Source of the DNA: Dechloromonas sp. | GTDB lineage: Bacteria; Pseudomonadota; Gammaproteobacteria; Burkholderiales; Rhodocyclaceae | DNA length: 19,517 nucleotides | Direction: 5' to 3' | Assembly: GCA_017302355.1 (NCBI GenBank) | Contig: JAFLDQ010000060.1 | Span: 1-19,517, forward strand | Part shown: positions 9,031 through 16,154 of the stretch, in pieces | Layout of the letters: each line of letters starts with the position of its first letter | Numbering within the stretch: the stretch's first letter is position 1 | Translations under genes and position numbers: made by a program | The notes under the pieces: model-generated | Told to the model about the DNA's origin: nothing | What the model saw: only the letters and a program-made list of their open reading frames with translations | Databases searched by the model: none

Positions 9031-9591
9031 ATGAAGAGCGTCAACCTCACCGACAATTTCCTGATCGCCATGCCGACCCTGGAGGATCTCTATTTCTCCC
9101 ATGCCTTGGTCTATGTCTGCGAGCACAATGAAGGCGGAGCGCTGGGGATCATCGTCAACCGGCCGATCGACATGACGCTGGCCGGGCTGCTGGAAAAGAT
9201 CGACATCAGGCTGGCTGCGGAGAGTCTTACCAATCTGCCGGTGTATTTCGGTGGTCCGGTGCAACTGGACCGCGGATTCGTGCTGCATCGCCCGGTCGGA
9301 CAGTGGCAATCGACGCTGGCCGTCAATGGCGAGGTCGGCCTGACCAGTTCGCGCGACGTCCTGGCGGCGGTGGGCAGCCTGGGCATGCCTTCGGAGATCA
9401 TCGTCACGCTGGGGTACTCGGGCTGGGATGCAGGGCAACTTGAAGACGAACTGGCCCGGAATTCATGGTTGACCGTACCGGCGAAGAGCAGCATCCTGTT
9501 CGATCTGCCGCCGGAAGAGCGTTTGCCGGCGGCCATGCAGAAGCTCGGCGTCAGTTTCACGCAGCTTTCCGACGTCGCCGGACATGCCTGA
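9031..9591 (+). CDS. yqgE: YqgE/AlgH family protein (UPF0301, DUF179)
   Basis: A 186-residue member of the YqgE/AlgH family, whose E. coli representative is 187 residues. Family signatures are the opening [39 protein letters not shown] (about residues 5-43, seen here in full), NRPIDMTL, the [15 protein letters not shown] segment and [15 protein letters not shown] near the end. The biochemical function of the family is unknown; in Pseudomonas the relative AlgH was linked to alginate regulation, and the gene almost always sits before ruvX. The frame is open back to 8935, but that extension has no family similarity, so ATG 9031 is the start. It overlaps ruvX by 8 bases, pointing to translational coupling. 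Confidence 0.95.
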   Translation: MKSVNLTDNFLIAMPTLEDLYFSHALVYVCEHNEGGALGIIVNRPIDMTLAGLLEKIDIRLAAESLTNLPVYFGGPVQLDRGFVLHRPVGQWQSTLAVNGEVGLTSSRDVLAAVGSLGMPSEIIVTLGYSGWDAGQLEDELARNSWLTVPAKSSILFDLPPEERLPAAMQKLGVSFTQLSDVAGHA

Positions 9592-10030
9592 AGGCACGGT
9601 GCTGGCGTTCGATTTCGGCGAGAAGCGCATCGGGGTAGCCACCGGGGAGACCCTGCTCGGCAGCGCTCATCCGTTGACGGTGATTCGTGCCGAATCGAAC
9701 GAGGACCGCTTCGCCGCCATCGCCAAGCTGGTTGGCGAATGGCGGCCGGTCCAGCTGGTGGTCGGACTGCCGACGCACGCCGACGGAACCCCGCACGCCA
9801 TGACGCGACTCGCGCAGAAGTTCGCCGAGGGTCTGCGTCGTCGTTTCGCGCTGCCGGTCGGCCTGGCCGACGAACGCCGGACCTCGCTCGATGCCGCAGC
9901 ACGCCTGCGGGAAGCCGGTCACGACGGCAAGTCCGCCGGGCCGCTGCTCGATGCCGTGGCAGCCCAGCTCATCCTTCAAACCTGGTTCGAAAGTCCGCAC
10001 GATGCCGCCCCTGCCCAGCCCCCTGCCTGA
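9584..10030 (+). CDS. ruvX: Putative pre-16S rRNA nuclease / Holliday junction resolvase RuvX (YqgF)
   Basis: A 148-residue RNase H-like nuclease of the YqgF family, an essential housekeeping enzyme in E. coli that takes part in 5' maturation of 16S rRNA; older work proposed Holliday junction cleavage. The acidic active-site pattern is intact: D10 in [14 protein letters not shown]96-E97-R98 in ADERRTS and D123 in [16 protein letters not shown] (59-63) is the conserved strand before the GTPHAMT loop. ATG 9584 lies 8 bases inside the end of yqgE. The 3' end overlaps pyrR by 29 bases, and the Ala/Pro-rich last ten residues are the part that overlaps, so the tail is probably not important for the fold. 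Confidence 0.95.
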   Translation: MPEGTVLAFDFGEKRIGVATGETLLGSAHPLTVIRAESNEDRFAAIAKLVGEWRPVQLVVGLPTHADGTPHAMTRLAQKFAEGLRRRFALPVGLADERRTSLDAAARLREAGHDGKSAGPLLDAVAAQLILQTWFESPHDAAPAQPPA

Positions 10031-10511
10031 TGTCGAGATCCAGTGCCGTCAACTGGCCGACCTGATCCGTCCGCACCTGGATCGCCAGCCTGCGCTGATC
10101 GGCATCTTCAGCGGCGGCGCCTGGATTGCCGGGCGCCTCAAGGAACTCCTCGGCCTGCCCGAGGACATCGGGCTGATCGATGTCTCCTTCTACCGCGACG
10201 ATTACGCCGCGAAGGGTCTGCATCCCCGGGTCAAGCCGACGGTCATCCCGTTCGAAGTCGAAGGCCGCCACCTGATCCTGGTCGATGATGTCGTCTACAC
10301 CGGGCGCACCACCCGCGCCGCCCTCAACGAACTGTTCGACTACGGGCGCCCGGCGTCGGTGGCGCTGGCGGTGCTGGCCGACCGTGGCGGACGGCAGCTG
10401 CCGATCGGGGCCGCCTACTGCGTCTGGAATGTGGCCCTCGGCGACGGCGAGAGTCTGGAACTGCGCAAGCTGGACGACGGCCGCCTTGCCTGGAGGCTGG
10501 AGAATGCATAA
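10002..10511 (+). CDS. pyrR: PyrR bifunctional protein: pyr operon regulator / uracil phosphoribosyltransferase
   Basis: A 169-residue type I phosphoribosyltransferase. The PRPP-binding loop is [14 protein letters not shown] (91-104), with the acidic pair D95-D96 and the TGRT turn. SFYRDDY (62-68) is the PyrR-typical segment that separates it from hypoxanthine or adenine transferases. In Bacillus PyrR attenuates pyr operon transcription by binding mRNA; in Pseudomonas-type pyrRBC' operons it acts with the promoter region or simply as uracil phosphoribosyltransferase. I see no Bacillus-type PyrR-binding hairpin in the leader, so RNA attenuation is not supported here. The start ATG 10002 lies inside ruvX (29-base overlap); no better in-frame ATG follows. 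It overlaps pyrB by 8 bases (ATGCATAA). Confidence 0.93.
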   Translation: MPPLPSPLPDVEIQCRQLADLIRPHLDRQPALIGIFSGGAWIAGRLKELLGLPEDIGLIDVSFYRDDYAAKGLHPRVKPTVIPFEVEGRHLILVDDVVYTGRTTRAALNELFDYGRPASVALAVLADRGGRQLPIGAAYCVWNVALGDGESLELRKLDDGRLAWRLENA

Positions 10512-11463
10512 CCCGCAGCTGAACCGCAACGGCGAACTGATCCACCTGCTGTCGATCGACGGGCTGCCGCCGCTGGTGATCACGCAGATTCTCGACACCG
10601 CCGCCTCCTTCATGGAAGTTTCGGCGCGCGATGTCAAGAAAGTGCCCCTGCTGCGCGGCAAGAGCGTGTTCAACCTGTTCTTCGAGAACTCGACGCGCAC
10701 GCGCACGACCTTCGAGATCGCCTCCAAGCGCCTCTCGGCCGATGTCATCAATCTCGACATCAACCGTTCGTCGACGGCCAAGGGCGAGACGCTGCTCGAT
10801 ACCATCGACAACCTGTGCGCCATGCACGCCAACCTCTTTGTCGTCCGTCACGCGTCGAGCGGCGCACCCTACCTGATCGCCGAGCATCTGCAACGGATCG
10901 GCCGCGACGACGTCCACGTCGTCAACGCCGGCGACGGCCGCCATGCGCACCCGACGCAGGGCCTGCTCGACATGTATACCATCCGCCACTACAAGCAGGA
11001 CTTCACCCGGTTGCGCGTGGCCATCGTCGGCGACATCCTGCATTCGCGGGTCGCGCGCTCGGACATCGAGGCTCTGACCACGCTGGGGGTGCCGGAAGTT
11101 CGCGCCATCGGACCGGAAACGCTGCTGCCCAAGCATCTCGACAAGTTCGGCGTCGCGGTCTTCCACGACATGAACGAGGGTATCCGCGATTGCGATGTCA
11201 TCATCATGCTTCGCCTGCAGAACGAGCGCATGGCCGGAGCACTGCTGCCTTCCGCCGGCGAGTATTTCCGTCACTACGGTCTGACCCCGCAGAAACTGGC
11301 GCTGGCCAGGCCGGACGCCATCGTCATGCACCCGGGGCCAATGAACCGCGGTGTCGAGATCCATTCCGCGGTGGCCGACGGGCCGCAGGCGGTCATCCTG
11401 CCCCAGGTCACCTTCGGCATCGCGGTGCGTATGGCCGTCATGAGCATCGTCGCGGGGAATTGA
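10504..11463 (+). CDS. pyrB: Aspartate carbamoyltransferase catalytic subunit
   Basis: A 319-residue enzyme that joins carbamoyl phosphate and L-aspartate to carbamoyl-aspartate, the committed step of pyrimidine synthesis. The carbamoyl-phosphate site is S63-T-R-T-R67 in [15 protein letters not shown], with K93 in SSTAKGETL. Further conserved segments are [30 protein letters not shown] and the late [13 protein letters not shown]. All catalytic residues I can place are intact. Length and the pyrB-pyrC' pairing suit the Pseudomonas-type enzyme, which forms a dodecamer with a non-catalytic dihydroorotase homologue and lacks a separate pyrI regulatory chain; no pyrI is present here. ATG 10504 lies 8 bases inside pyrR; the longer open frame upstream is only the shadow of pyrR. 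Confidence 0.97.
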   Translation: MHNPQLNRNGELIHLLSIDGLPPLVITQILDTAASFMEVSARDVKKVPLLRGKSVFNLFFENSTRTRTTFEIASKRLSADVINLDINRSSTAKGETLLDTIDNLCAMHANLFVVRHASSGAPYLIAEHLQRIGRDDVHVVNAGDGRHAHPTQGLLDMYTIRHYKQDFTRLRVAIVGDILHSRVARSDIEALTTLGVPEVRAIGPETLLPKHLDKFGVAVFHDMNEGIRDCDVIIMLRLQNERMAGALLPSAGEYFRHYGLTPQKLALARPDAIVMHPGPMNRGVEIHSAVADGPQAVILPQVTFGIAVRMAVMSIVAGN

Positions 11464-11464
11464 C

Positions 11465-12712
11465 ATGAATATCGAAATTCGCAGCGGCCGTGTAATTGAC
11501 CCCGGGAACGGCGTCGACCGCAACATGTCGTTGTTCATCGCCGAAGGCCGGGTTGCGGGCGTCGGCGAAGCGCCGGCCGGCTTCGTCGCCGCACGCACGG
11601 TGGACGCCGGCGGGTGCATCGTTTCACCCGGGCTGATCGACCTCAGCGCCCGTCTCAACAGCATCGAGGCCGAATTGGCGGCGGCCGTCGCCGGCGGCGT
11701 GACATCCGTGGTCGTCCCTCCCGACGCCGTCCCGCCGCTCGACGAGCCGGAACTGGCGGATCGCCTGATCCACCGCGCCAAGGAAATCGGCAAGGCCCGG
11801 GTGCTGCCCCTGGGCGCGCTGACCATGGGCCTGCAAGGGGAACGGCTGGCCGAGCTGGCCGGCTTGAGAAAGGCCGGGTGCGTGGCCTTCTCGCAGGCCA
11901 TGGTCCCAGTCGTCGATACCGAGGCGCTGCTGCGGGCCCTGGAATACGCGGCAACCTTCGCCTTCCCGGTCTGGCTTCAGCCGCAGGATTACTGGCTGTC
12001 GCGCAATGGCATAGCCCACGACGGTGAAGTCGCCAGCCGCCTGGGCCTGGCGGGCATTCCGGTCGCCGCCGAAACCATTGCCATCGCCACCATCCTGCAA
12101 CTGGTCCGCGACACCGGCTGCCGCGTGCATCTGACCCGCCTCTCCTCGGCGGCCGGCGTGGCGCTGGTCACTGCGGCCCGCGACGAAGGCCTGCCGGTCA
12201 CCTGCGACATCGGCATCCACCACCTGTTGCTGACCGAGGATGACATCGGCTTCTTCGACCCGCACGCCCGCTTCTGCCCGCCGCTGCGCGCCCAGAGCGA
12301 CTGTCAGGCGTTGTCGCGCGCGGCTGCCAGCGGCCTTGCCGCCATCTGCTCCGACCACACGCCGGCCGGCGCCGACGACAAGCTGCTTCCCTTCGGGGAA
12401 GCCAGGCCGGGTGCGACCGGGCTCGAACTCCTGCTGCCGCTGACTCTGAAATGGGCTGGCGCCGCGGGAGTCAGCCTCCCCGCCGCGCTGGCCCGGATCA
12501 CCTCGGCGCCAGCCGAAATCCTCGGGCTGGCGACCGGCCATCTCGGCGTCGGCAGCACGGCCGATGTCTGCGTCTTCGATCCGGACGCGACCTGGAAGCT
12601 GACGCCGGAGGCGCTGAAGAGCCGGGGCAAGAACTCGCCGTGGACAGGCTGCATGATGAACGGCAAGGTCACGATGACGCTGGTTGCCGGCCGCGTCGTC
12701 TACGAAGGCTGA
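11465..12712 (+). CDS. pyrX: Dihydroorotase-like protein PyrC' (PyrX), probably non-catalytic
   Basis: A 415-residue amidohydrolase-fold protein one base after pyrB, with GGGGA (11454-11458) six bases before its ATG. It resembles type I dihydroorotase throughout (IRSGRVIDPGNGVDR at the start, GLIDL at 56-60, HH at 252-253, CPPLRAQSDC, SDHTP with D297, and a late LGVGSTADVCVFDP). However, the metal-binding HxHLREPG after GLID is replaced by SARLNS (61-66), the MPNT region reads VPPDAV, and the segment expected to carry the carboxylated Lys reads VAFSQAM. It therefore probably cannot bind the zinc pair. Pseudomonas has a similar inactive homologue that is needed for PyrB assembly; that role is inferred here. 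A working dihydroorotase must then be encoded elsewhere. It converges on the DUF167 gene with a 13-base overlap. Confidence 0.9.
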   Translation: MNIEIRSGRVIDPGNGVDRNMSLFIAEGRVAGVGEAPAGFVAARTVDAGGCIVSPGLIDLSARLNSIEAELAAAVAGGVTSVVVPPDAVPPLDEPELADRLIHRAKEIGKARVLPLGALTMGLQGERLAELAGLRKAGCVAFSQAMVPVVDTEALLRALEYAATFAFPVWLQPQDYWLSRNGIAHDGEVASRLGLAGIPVAAETIAIATILQLVRDTGCRVHLTRLSSAAGVALVTAARDEGLPVTCDIGIHHLLLTEDDIGFFDPHARFCPPLRAQSDCQALSRAAASGLAAICSDHTPAGADDKLLPFGEARPGATGLELLLPLTLKWAGAAGVSLPAALARITSAPAEILGLATGHLGVGSTADVCVFDPDATWKLTPEALKSRGKNSPWTGCMMNGKVTMTLVAGRVVYEG

Positions 12713-12996
12713 GCGAGGCAGGCGGCGGCTTCGGGCCTCGCCCCGCGCACTTCCAGTACCTTGCGCCGCGCGGTGTGGCCGCTTTTCAGGGTGATCGCGG
12801 CGACGGGCAGCTTGAGGGCATCCGCGATGAACCTGACGAGAGCCAGGTTGGCCTTCCCTTCCACGGGCGGTGCGGCCAGACGAAGCTTCAGCGCATCGCC
12901 ATGCAGGCCGGCGAACTCCGTCTTCCTGGCGCCGGGCTGAACATGAAGGGTCAGCACAAGGCGGCCATCGTCCGCGACGCGCAGCCACTCGCTCAC
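12700..12996 (-). CDS. yggU: DUF167 family protein (YggU)
   Basis: A 98-residue small basic protein of the YggU/DUF167 family; the molecular role is unknown. Family landmarks are LHVQPGARKTEFAG, LKLRLAAPPVEGKANLALVRFIA and SGHTARRKVLEV, essentially the whole conserved domain. The likely start is GTG at 12996, which overlaps the stop of yggT as GTGA, a coupling arrangement; the ORF is open much further upstream but that part is antisense-type translation of yggT. It is the last gene of the minus-strand yggS-proC-yggT-yggU set. Its TAG (12700-12702) lies inside the end of the convergent pyrC' gene, so there is no room for a classic terminator between them. Confidence 0.9.
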   Translation of the reverse strand: MSEWLRVADDGRLVLTLHVQPGARKTEFAGLHGDALKLRLAAPPVEGKANLALVRFIADALKLPVAAITLKSGHTARRKVLEVRGARPEAAACLAQPS

Positions 12997-13526
12997 AGAA
13001 GCATCAGAAGCGCTTGCAGCAGGAGAATGGCGACCAGTGGCGACAGGTCGATGCCCGAGATGGTGGGCACGATGCGCCGGATCGGTTCGAGAATCGGCCG
13101 GGTCAGTTGCTGCACCGGCTGCGACAGCGGCGAGTAGGGGTTGACCCACGACAGGACGGCTTCCAGGATCAGCGCGCCGATCACGACATAGACTGTCAGA
13201 CGCAGCAGAGTGCGCACGGCGAACCAGACCGCCGTCAGCGCGATCGTCCCGCCATCGGCGGCAACGGATGGCCCGGCAAGACCGGCCACGAGCGCCGACA
13301 GCAGAAGCTGCAGCCCAAGCGCCGCAACCAGGCTGGCCCAGTCCATGCCGCCGATGCCCGGTATGACGCGGCGCAGCGGCTTGACTGCCCAGTTCGTCAG
13401 CCTCACCACGAAATCGCCGAATTGTCCGGCAAACGAAACGCGCGTCGCCTGCATCAGGAAACGCAGCAGGAACAGTACGCAGAAGAAGCTGACAACGGCA
13501 TCGACGAGAAAGATCAGCACATGCAT
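12993..13526 (-). CDS. yggT: YggT family integral membrane protein
   Basis: A 177-residue inner-membrane protein with two YGGT repeats. The internal duplication can be read directly: LTNWAVKPLRRVIPGIGGMD (43-62) matches LTRPILEPIRRIVPTISGID (141-160), each followed by a hydrophobic helix. Membrane segments are at about 3-24, 64-84, 98-127 and 163-177. The function is not settled; E. coli YggT has been tied to osmotic tolerance and related proteins to membrane organisation in plastids. The ATG at 13526 shares one base with the proC stop (TGATG), and the 3' end overlaps yggU as GTGA, so these genes are almost certainly translated together. Confidence 0.93.
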   Translation of the reverse strand: MHVLIFLVDAVVSFFCVLFLLRFLMQATRVSFAGQFGDFVVRLTNWAVKPLRRVIPGIGGMDWASLVAALGLQLLLSALVAGLAGPSVAADGGTIALTAVWFAVRTLLRLTVYVVIGALILEAVLSWVNPYSPLSQPVQQLTRPILEPIRRIVPTISGIDLSPLVAILLLQALLMLL

Positions 13527-14338
13527 CAGTTCGCTCCCAGCAAGCGGCCCAGCTCCCTGCCGCGCGCTTCAGCCGCCTTGACCCCGGCGACAATCCCTTC
13601 CCTGACGCCTCTCCCGTTCATGACGCCCAGCGCGGCTTCGGTGGTCCCTCCCTTCGAGGTGACCCTCTCGCGCAGCAGCGAGGCAGGTTCCGCGGACTGT
13701 GCGGCGAGAGCCGCGGCGCCCTGCACCGTCCCGACCGCCAGTTGGCGGCCCTGCTCCGGCGTGAACCCGAGTTCGGCGGCGGCCTGTTCGAGGGCCTCGA
13801 TGAACAGGAAGACGTAGGCCGGGCCGCTGCCGGAGAGGGCGGTGACGGCATCCATCCCGGCTTCGCCGGCAATCCAGACGGTCGTTCCGACCGAGCGCAG
13901 CAGGCGGTCGGCGGCAGACCGTTCGCCATCGCTCACTTCCGGCAGCGCGCACAAGCCGGTGATGCCGGCGCCGATCAGGGCCGGGGTGTTCGGCATGCAG
14001 CGAACGATCCTGCGGTGCCCGCCCAGCCAGCGCGAGAGAGTCGCCATGTCGAGTCCGGCCGCGATGCTGACGACGAGGGCGTCGCCCAGCCGGCCGGCCA
14101 GCGGGGTGACGGCATCCTTCATCTGCTGCGGCTTGACCGCGAGCACCAGCAGGTCGCCGACTTCCGCCAGCATTTCGGCCGATTCGACGCTGTTGACCGC
14201 GTAAGCCGCGGCGAGCCGGGCGCGGGCGTCGGCGCCGGGGTCGATGACCTGGATGCCGGAAGCGGCAAATCCCTGTTTCAGCATGCCGCCAATCAGCGCA
14301 TGCGCCATGTTGCCGCCGCCGAGGAAGGAAATTTTCAT
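13526..14338 (-). CDS. proC: Pyrroline-5-carboxylate reductase
   Basis: A 270-residue enzyme (E. coli ProC is 269) that reduces pyrroline-5-carboxylate to L-proline with NAD(P)H. It has the Rossmann dinucleotide loop FLGGGNMA (5-12), VLAVKPQ (65-71), RCMPNTPALIGAG (113-125), the catalytic-region segment ALSGSGPAYVFLF (167-179), and the C-terminal signature VTSKGGTTEAAL (226-237). Start at 14338: the ATG overlaps the yggS stop as ATGA. The frame continues upstream to 14800, but that part only reads yggS DNA in another frame. It lies between yggS and yggT, an arrangement conserved across many proteobacteria, including near pilT in Pseudomonas. Confidence 0.97.
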   Translation of the reverse strand: MKISFLGGGNMAHALIGGMLKQGFAASGIQVIDPGADARARLAAAYAVNSVESAEMLAEVGDLLVLAVKPQQMKDAVTPLAGRLGDALVVSIAAGLDMATLSRWLGGHRRIVRCMPNTPALIGAGITGLCALPEVSDGERSAADRLLRSVGTTVWIAGEAGMDAVTALSGSGPAYVFLFIEALEQAAAELGFTPEQGRQLAVGTVQGAAALAAQSAEPASLLRERVTSKGGTTEAALGVMNGRGVREGIVAGVKAAEARGRELGRLLGAN

Positions 14339-15024
14339 GGGTGACGCCTCTCGCCAAAAATTGCCGTGCCGATGCGGACGATGGTCGCGCCTTCGGCGAC
14401 GGCCGCTTCGAGATCGTGGGACATGCCCATCGAAAGGGTATCGAGCGGCAGTCCGGCAGCACGAATCCGTTCGCGAAGTTCGCGCAGCTGGCGGAAGGGT
14501 GCCCGCTGGGCCGCGAAATCGTCCGCCGCCGCGGGAATCGCCATCAACCCGCGCAGCTTCAGGCGGGGCAGCGCGGAAACCGCCTGACACAGCGCCAGCG
14601 CCTCGTCCGGTGCGCAACCGCTTTTGGTGGCAGCACCCGAGACATTGACTTCGATGCAGACGGAAAGCGGCGGCAGGTCGTCCGGACGTTGCGCGGAGAG
14701 CCGCTCGGCGACTTTCATGCGTTCGATCGAGTGCACCCACGAGAAATGTTCGGCGACCAGACGCGTCTTGTTGCTCTGCAGCGGGCCGATGAAATGCCAC
14801 TCAAGACCCAGGCCGGCCGTCGCGAGCACCTTGGCGACACCTTCCTGGACGTAGTTCTCGCCAAATGAGCGCTGCCCCGCCCCCTTTGCCTCGATCACGC
14901 AATCCACCGGCCAGGTCTTGCTGACTGCCAGAAGGGCGATTTCCCGTGGCGAGCGGCCAAAATCCCGTGCCGCCCGGGCGATACGATCTCTGACTGCTTG
15001 CAGGCGGGAGGCGATTGCGCTCAT
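14335..15024 (-). CDS. yggS: YggS family pyridoxal phosphate homeostasis protein
   Basis: A 229-residue single-domain fold-type III PLP-binding protein that buffers free pyridoxal phosphate and affects amino- and keto-acid balance; no enzyme activity is known. The PLP lysine is K36 in LLAVSKTWP, the same number as in E. coli YggS. Other signatures are FGENYVQE, WHFIGPLQSNK, and the phosphate-binding end SMGMSHDLEAAVAEGATIVRIGTAIFG. ATG 15024 gives the family length; upstream in-frame codons to 15120 cross the pilT promoter and start. The ribosome site AAGGA is only 2 bases from this ATG, which is tight. It is the first gene of the minus-strand set and is divergent from pilT by 55 bases. Confidence 0.95.
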   Translation of the reverse strand: MSAIASRLQAVRDRIARAARDFGRSPREIALLAVSKTWPVDCVIEAKGAGQRSFGENYVQEGVAKVLATAGLGLEWHFIGPLQSNKTRLVAEHFSWVHSIERMKVAERLSAQRPDDLPPLSVCIEVNVSGAATKSGCAPDEALALCQAVSALPRLKLRGLMAIPAAADDFAAQRAPFRQLRELRERIRAAGLPLDTLSMGMSHDLEAAVAEGATIVRIGTAIFGERRHP

Positions 15025-15030
15025 AATCCT

Positions 15031-15058
15031 TTGGAATTCTCTCTGTTTCCAGTATACA
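15031..15058 (+). promoter_or_regulatory. Predicted pilT-pilU promoter
   Basis: TTGGAA (15031-15036) and TATACA (15053-15058), 16 bases apart, resemble a sigma-70 promoter reading into pilT. A start near 15065 would leave a leader of about 15 bases that still contains the ribosome site AAGGA (15067-15071). The -10 overlaps the minus-strand -10 for yggS. Confidence 0.5.
15051..15056 (-). promoter_or_regulatory. Predicted -10 element of the yggS-proC-yggT-yggU promoter
   Basis: Read on the minus strand these bases are TATACT, one mismatch from the consensus TATAAT, 26 bases before the yggS ATG. The expected -35 spot (about 15074-15079, GCGGAT) is poor, so the promoter may be weak or need help. 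It shares the palindrome GTATAC (15052-15057) with the pilT promoter. Confidence 0.4.
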
Positions 15059-15079
15059 CGCGCCTTAAGGACGATCCGC

Positions 15080-16123
15080 ATGGACATCACAGAACTCCTG
15101 GCCTTTGGAGTCAAGAACAAGGCTTCCGACCTTCACCTGTCTTCGGGACTGCCGCCGATGATTCGCGTCCATGGCGACGTGCGCCGCATCAACCTGCCGG
15201 CGATGGAGCACAAGGACGTACACGGCATGGTGTACGACATCATGACCGACACCCAGCGCAAGATCTACGAAGAGACGCTGGAGTGCGACTTCTCCTTCGA
15301 AATTCCCAACCTGGCCCGTTTCCGCGTCAATGCGTTCAATCAGCAGCGCGGCGCCGGCGCGGTCTTCCGGACCATTCCCTCGAAGATCCTGTCGCTGGAA
15401 GACCTGAATTGCCCCAAGGTCTTCAAGGATATCGCCGAATACCCGCGCGGCATCGTACTGGTGACCGGACCGACCGGTTCCGGCAAGTCCACGACGCTGG
15501 CGGCGATGGTCAATCACGTGAACGAACACGAATACGCGCATATCCTGACCGTCGAAGACCCCATCGAATTCGTCCATGAGGCCAAGAAGTGCCTGATCAA
15601 CCAGCGCGAGGTCGGGCCGCACACCCTGTCCTTCGCCAACGCGCTGCGCTCGGCCCTGCGCGAGGATCCGGACGTCATCCTGGTCGGCGAAATGCGCGAT
15701 CTCGAAACCATCCGTCTGGCGCTGACGGCGGCCGAAACCGGCCACCTGGTGTTCGCCACGCTGCACACCTCGTCGGCCGCCAAGACCATCGACCGCATCG
15801 TCGACGTCTTCCCGGCGGCGGAAAAGGAAATGGTCCGCTCGATGCTTTCGGAATCGTTGCGCGCCGTCATTTCGCAGACGCTGCTCAAGACCAAGGATGG
15901 CATGGGCCGCGTCGCGGCGCACGAGATCATGATCGGCACGCCGGCCATCCGCAACCTGATCCGCGAGAACAAGGTGGCGCAGATGTACTCGGCGATCCAG
16001 ACCGGCCAGAACTTCGGCATGCAGACGCTCGACCAGAACCTGCTCGAACTGGTGCGGCGCAATGTCGTCTCCAGCGCCGAGGCCCGCGCGCGGGCGACCA
16101 ACAAGGACAACTTCCCCGGCTGA
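15080..16123 (+). CDS. pilT: Type IV pilus retraction ATPase PilT
   Basis: A 347-residue hexameric motor that depolymerises pili at the inner-membrane base, powering twitching and DNA uptake. The N-terminal PAS-like part begins MDITELLAFGVKNKASDLHLSSG. The RecA-like core has Walker A GPTGSGKS (130-137, K136), the Asp box LTVEDPIEF, Walker B with E204 in ILVGEMRD, and the His box with H222 and H229 in TLHTSSA. The PilT-specific AIRNLIRE is at 289-296. These numbers coincide with those I remember for Pseudomonas PilT. ATG 15080 has AAGGA 8 bases upstream; the longer frame to 14918 is antisense to yggS. It is followed by pilU after 31 bases. Confidence 0.98.
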   Translation: MDITELLAFGVKNKASDLHLSSGLPPMIRVHGDVRRINLPAMEHKDVHGMVYDIMTDTQRKIYEETLECDFSFEIPNLARFRVNAFNQQRGAGAVFRTIPSKILSLEDLNCPKVFKDIAEYPRGIVLVTGPTGSGKSTTLAAMVNHVNEHEYAHILTVEDPIEFVHEAKKCLINQREVGPHTLSFANALRSALREDPDVILVGEMRDLETIRLALTAAETGHLVFATLHTSSAAKTIDRIVDVFPAAEKEMVRSMLSESLRAVISQTLLKTKDGMGRVAAHEIMIGTPAIRNLIRENKVAQMYSAIQTGQNFGMQTLDQNLLELVRRNVVSSAEARARATNKDNFPG

Positions 16124-16154
16124 GCCGGCGAAAATCAGGGAAAGAGGAAGAGCC

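Noticed and set aside
14339..14800. Long N-terminal extension of ProC
   Set aside because: This stretch is yggS in another frame; ProC starts with its Rossmann loop at ATG 14338.
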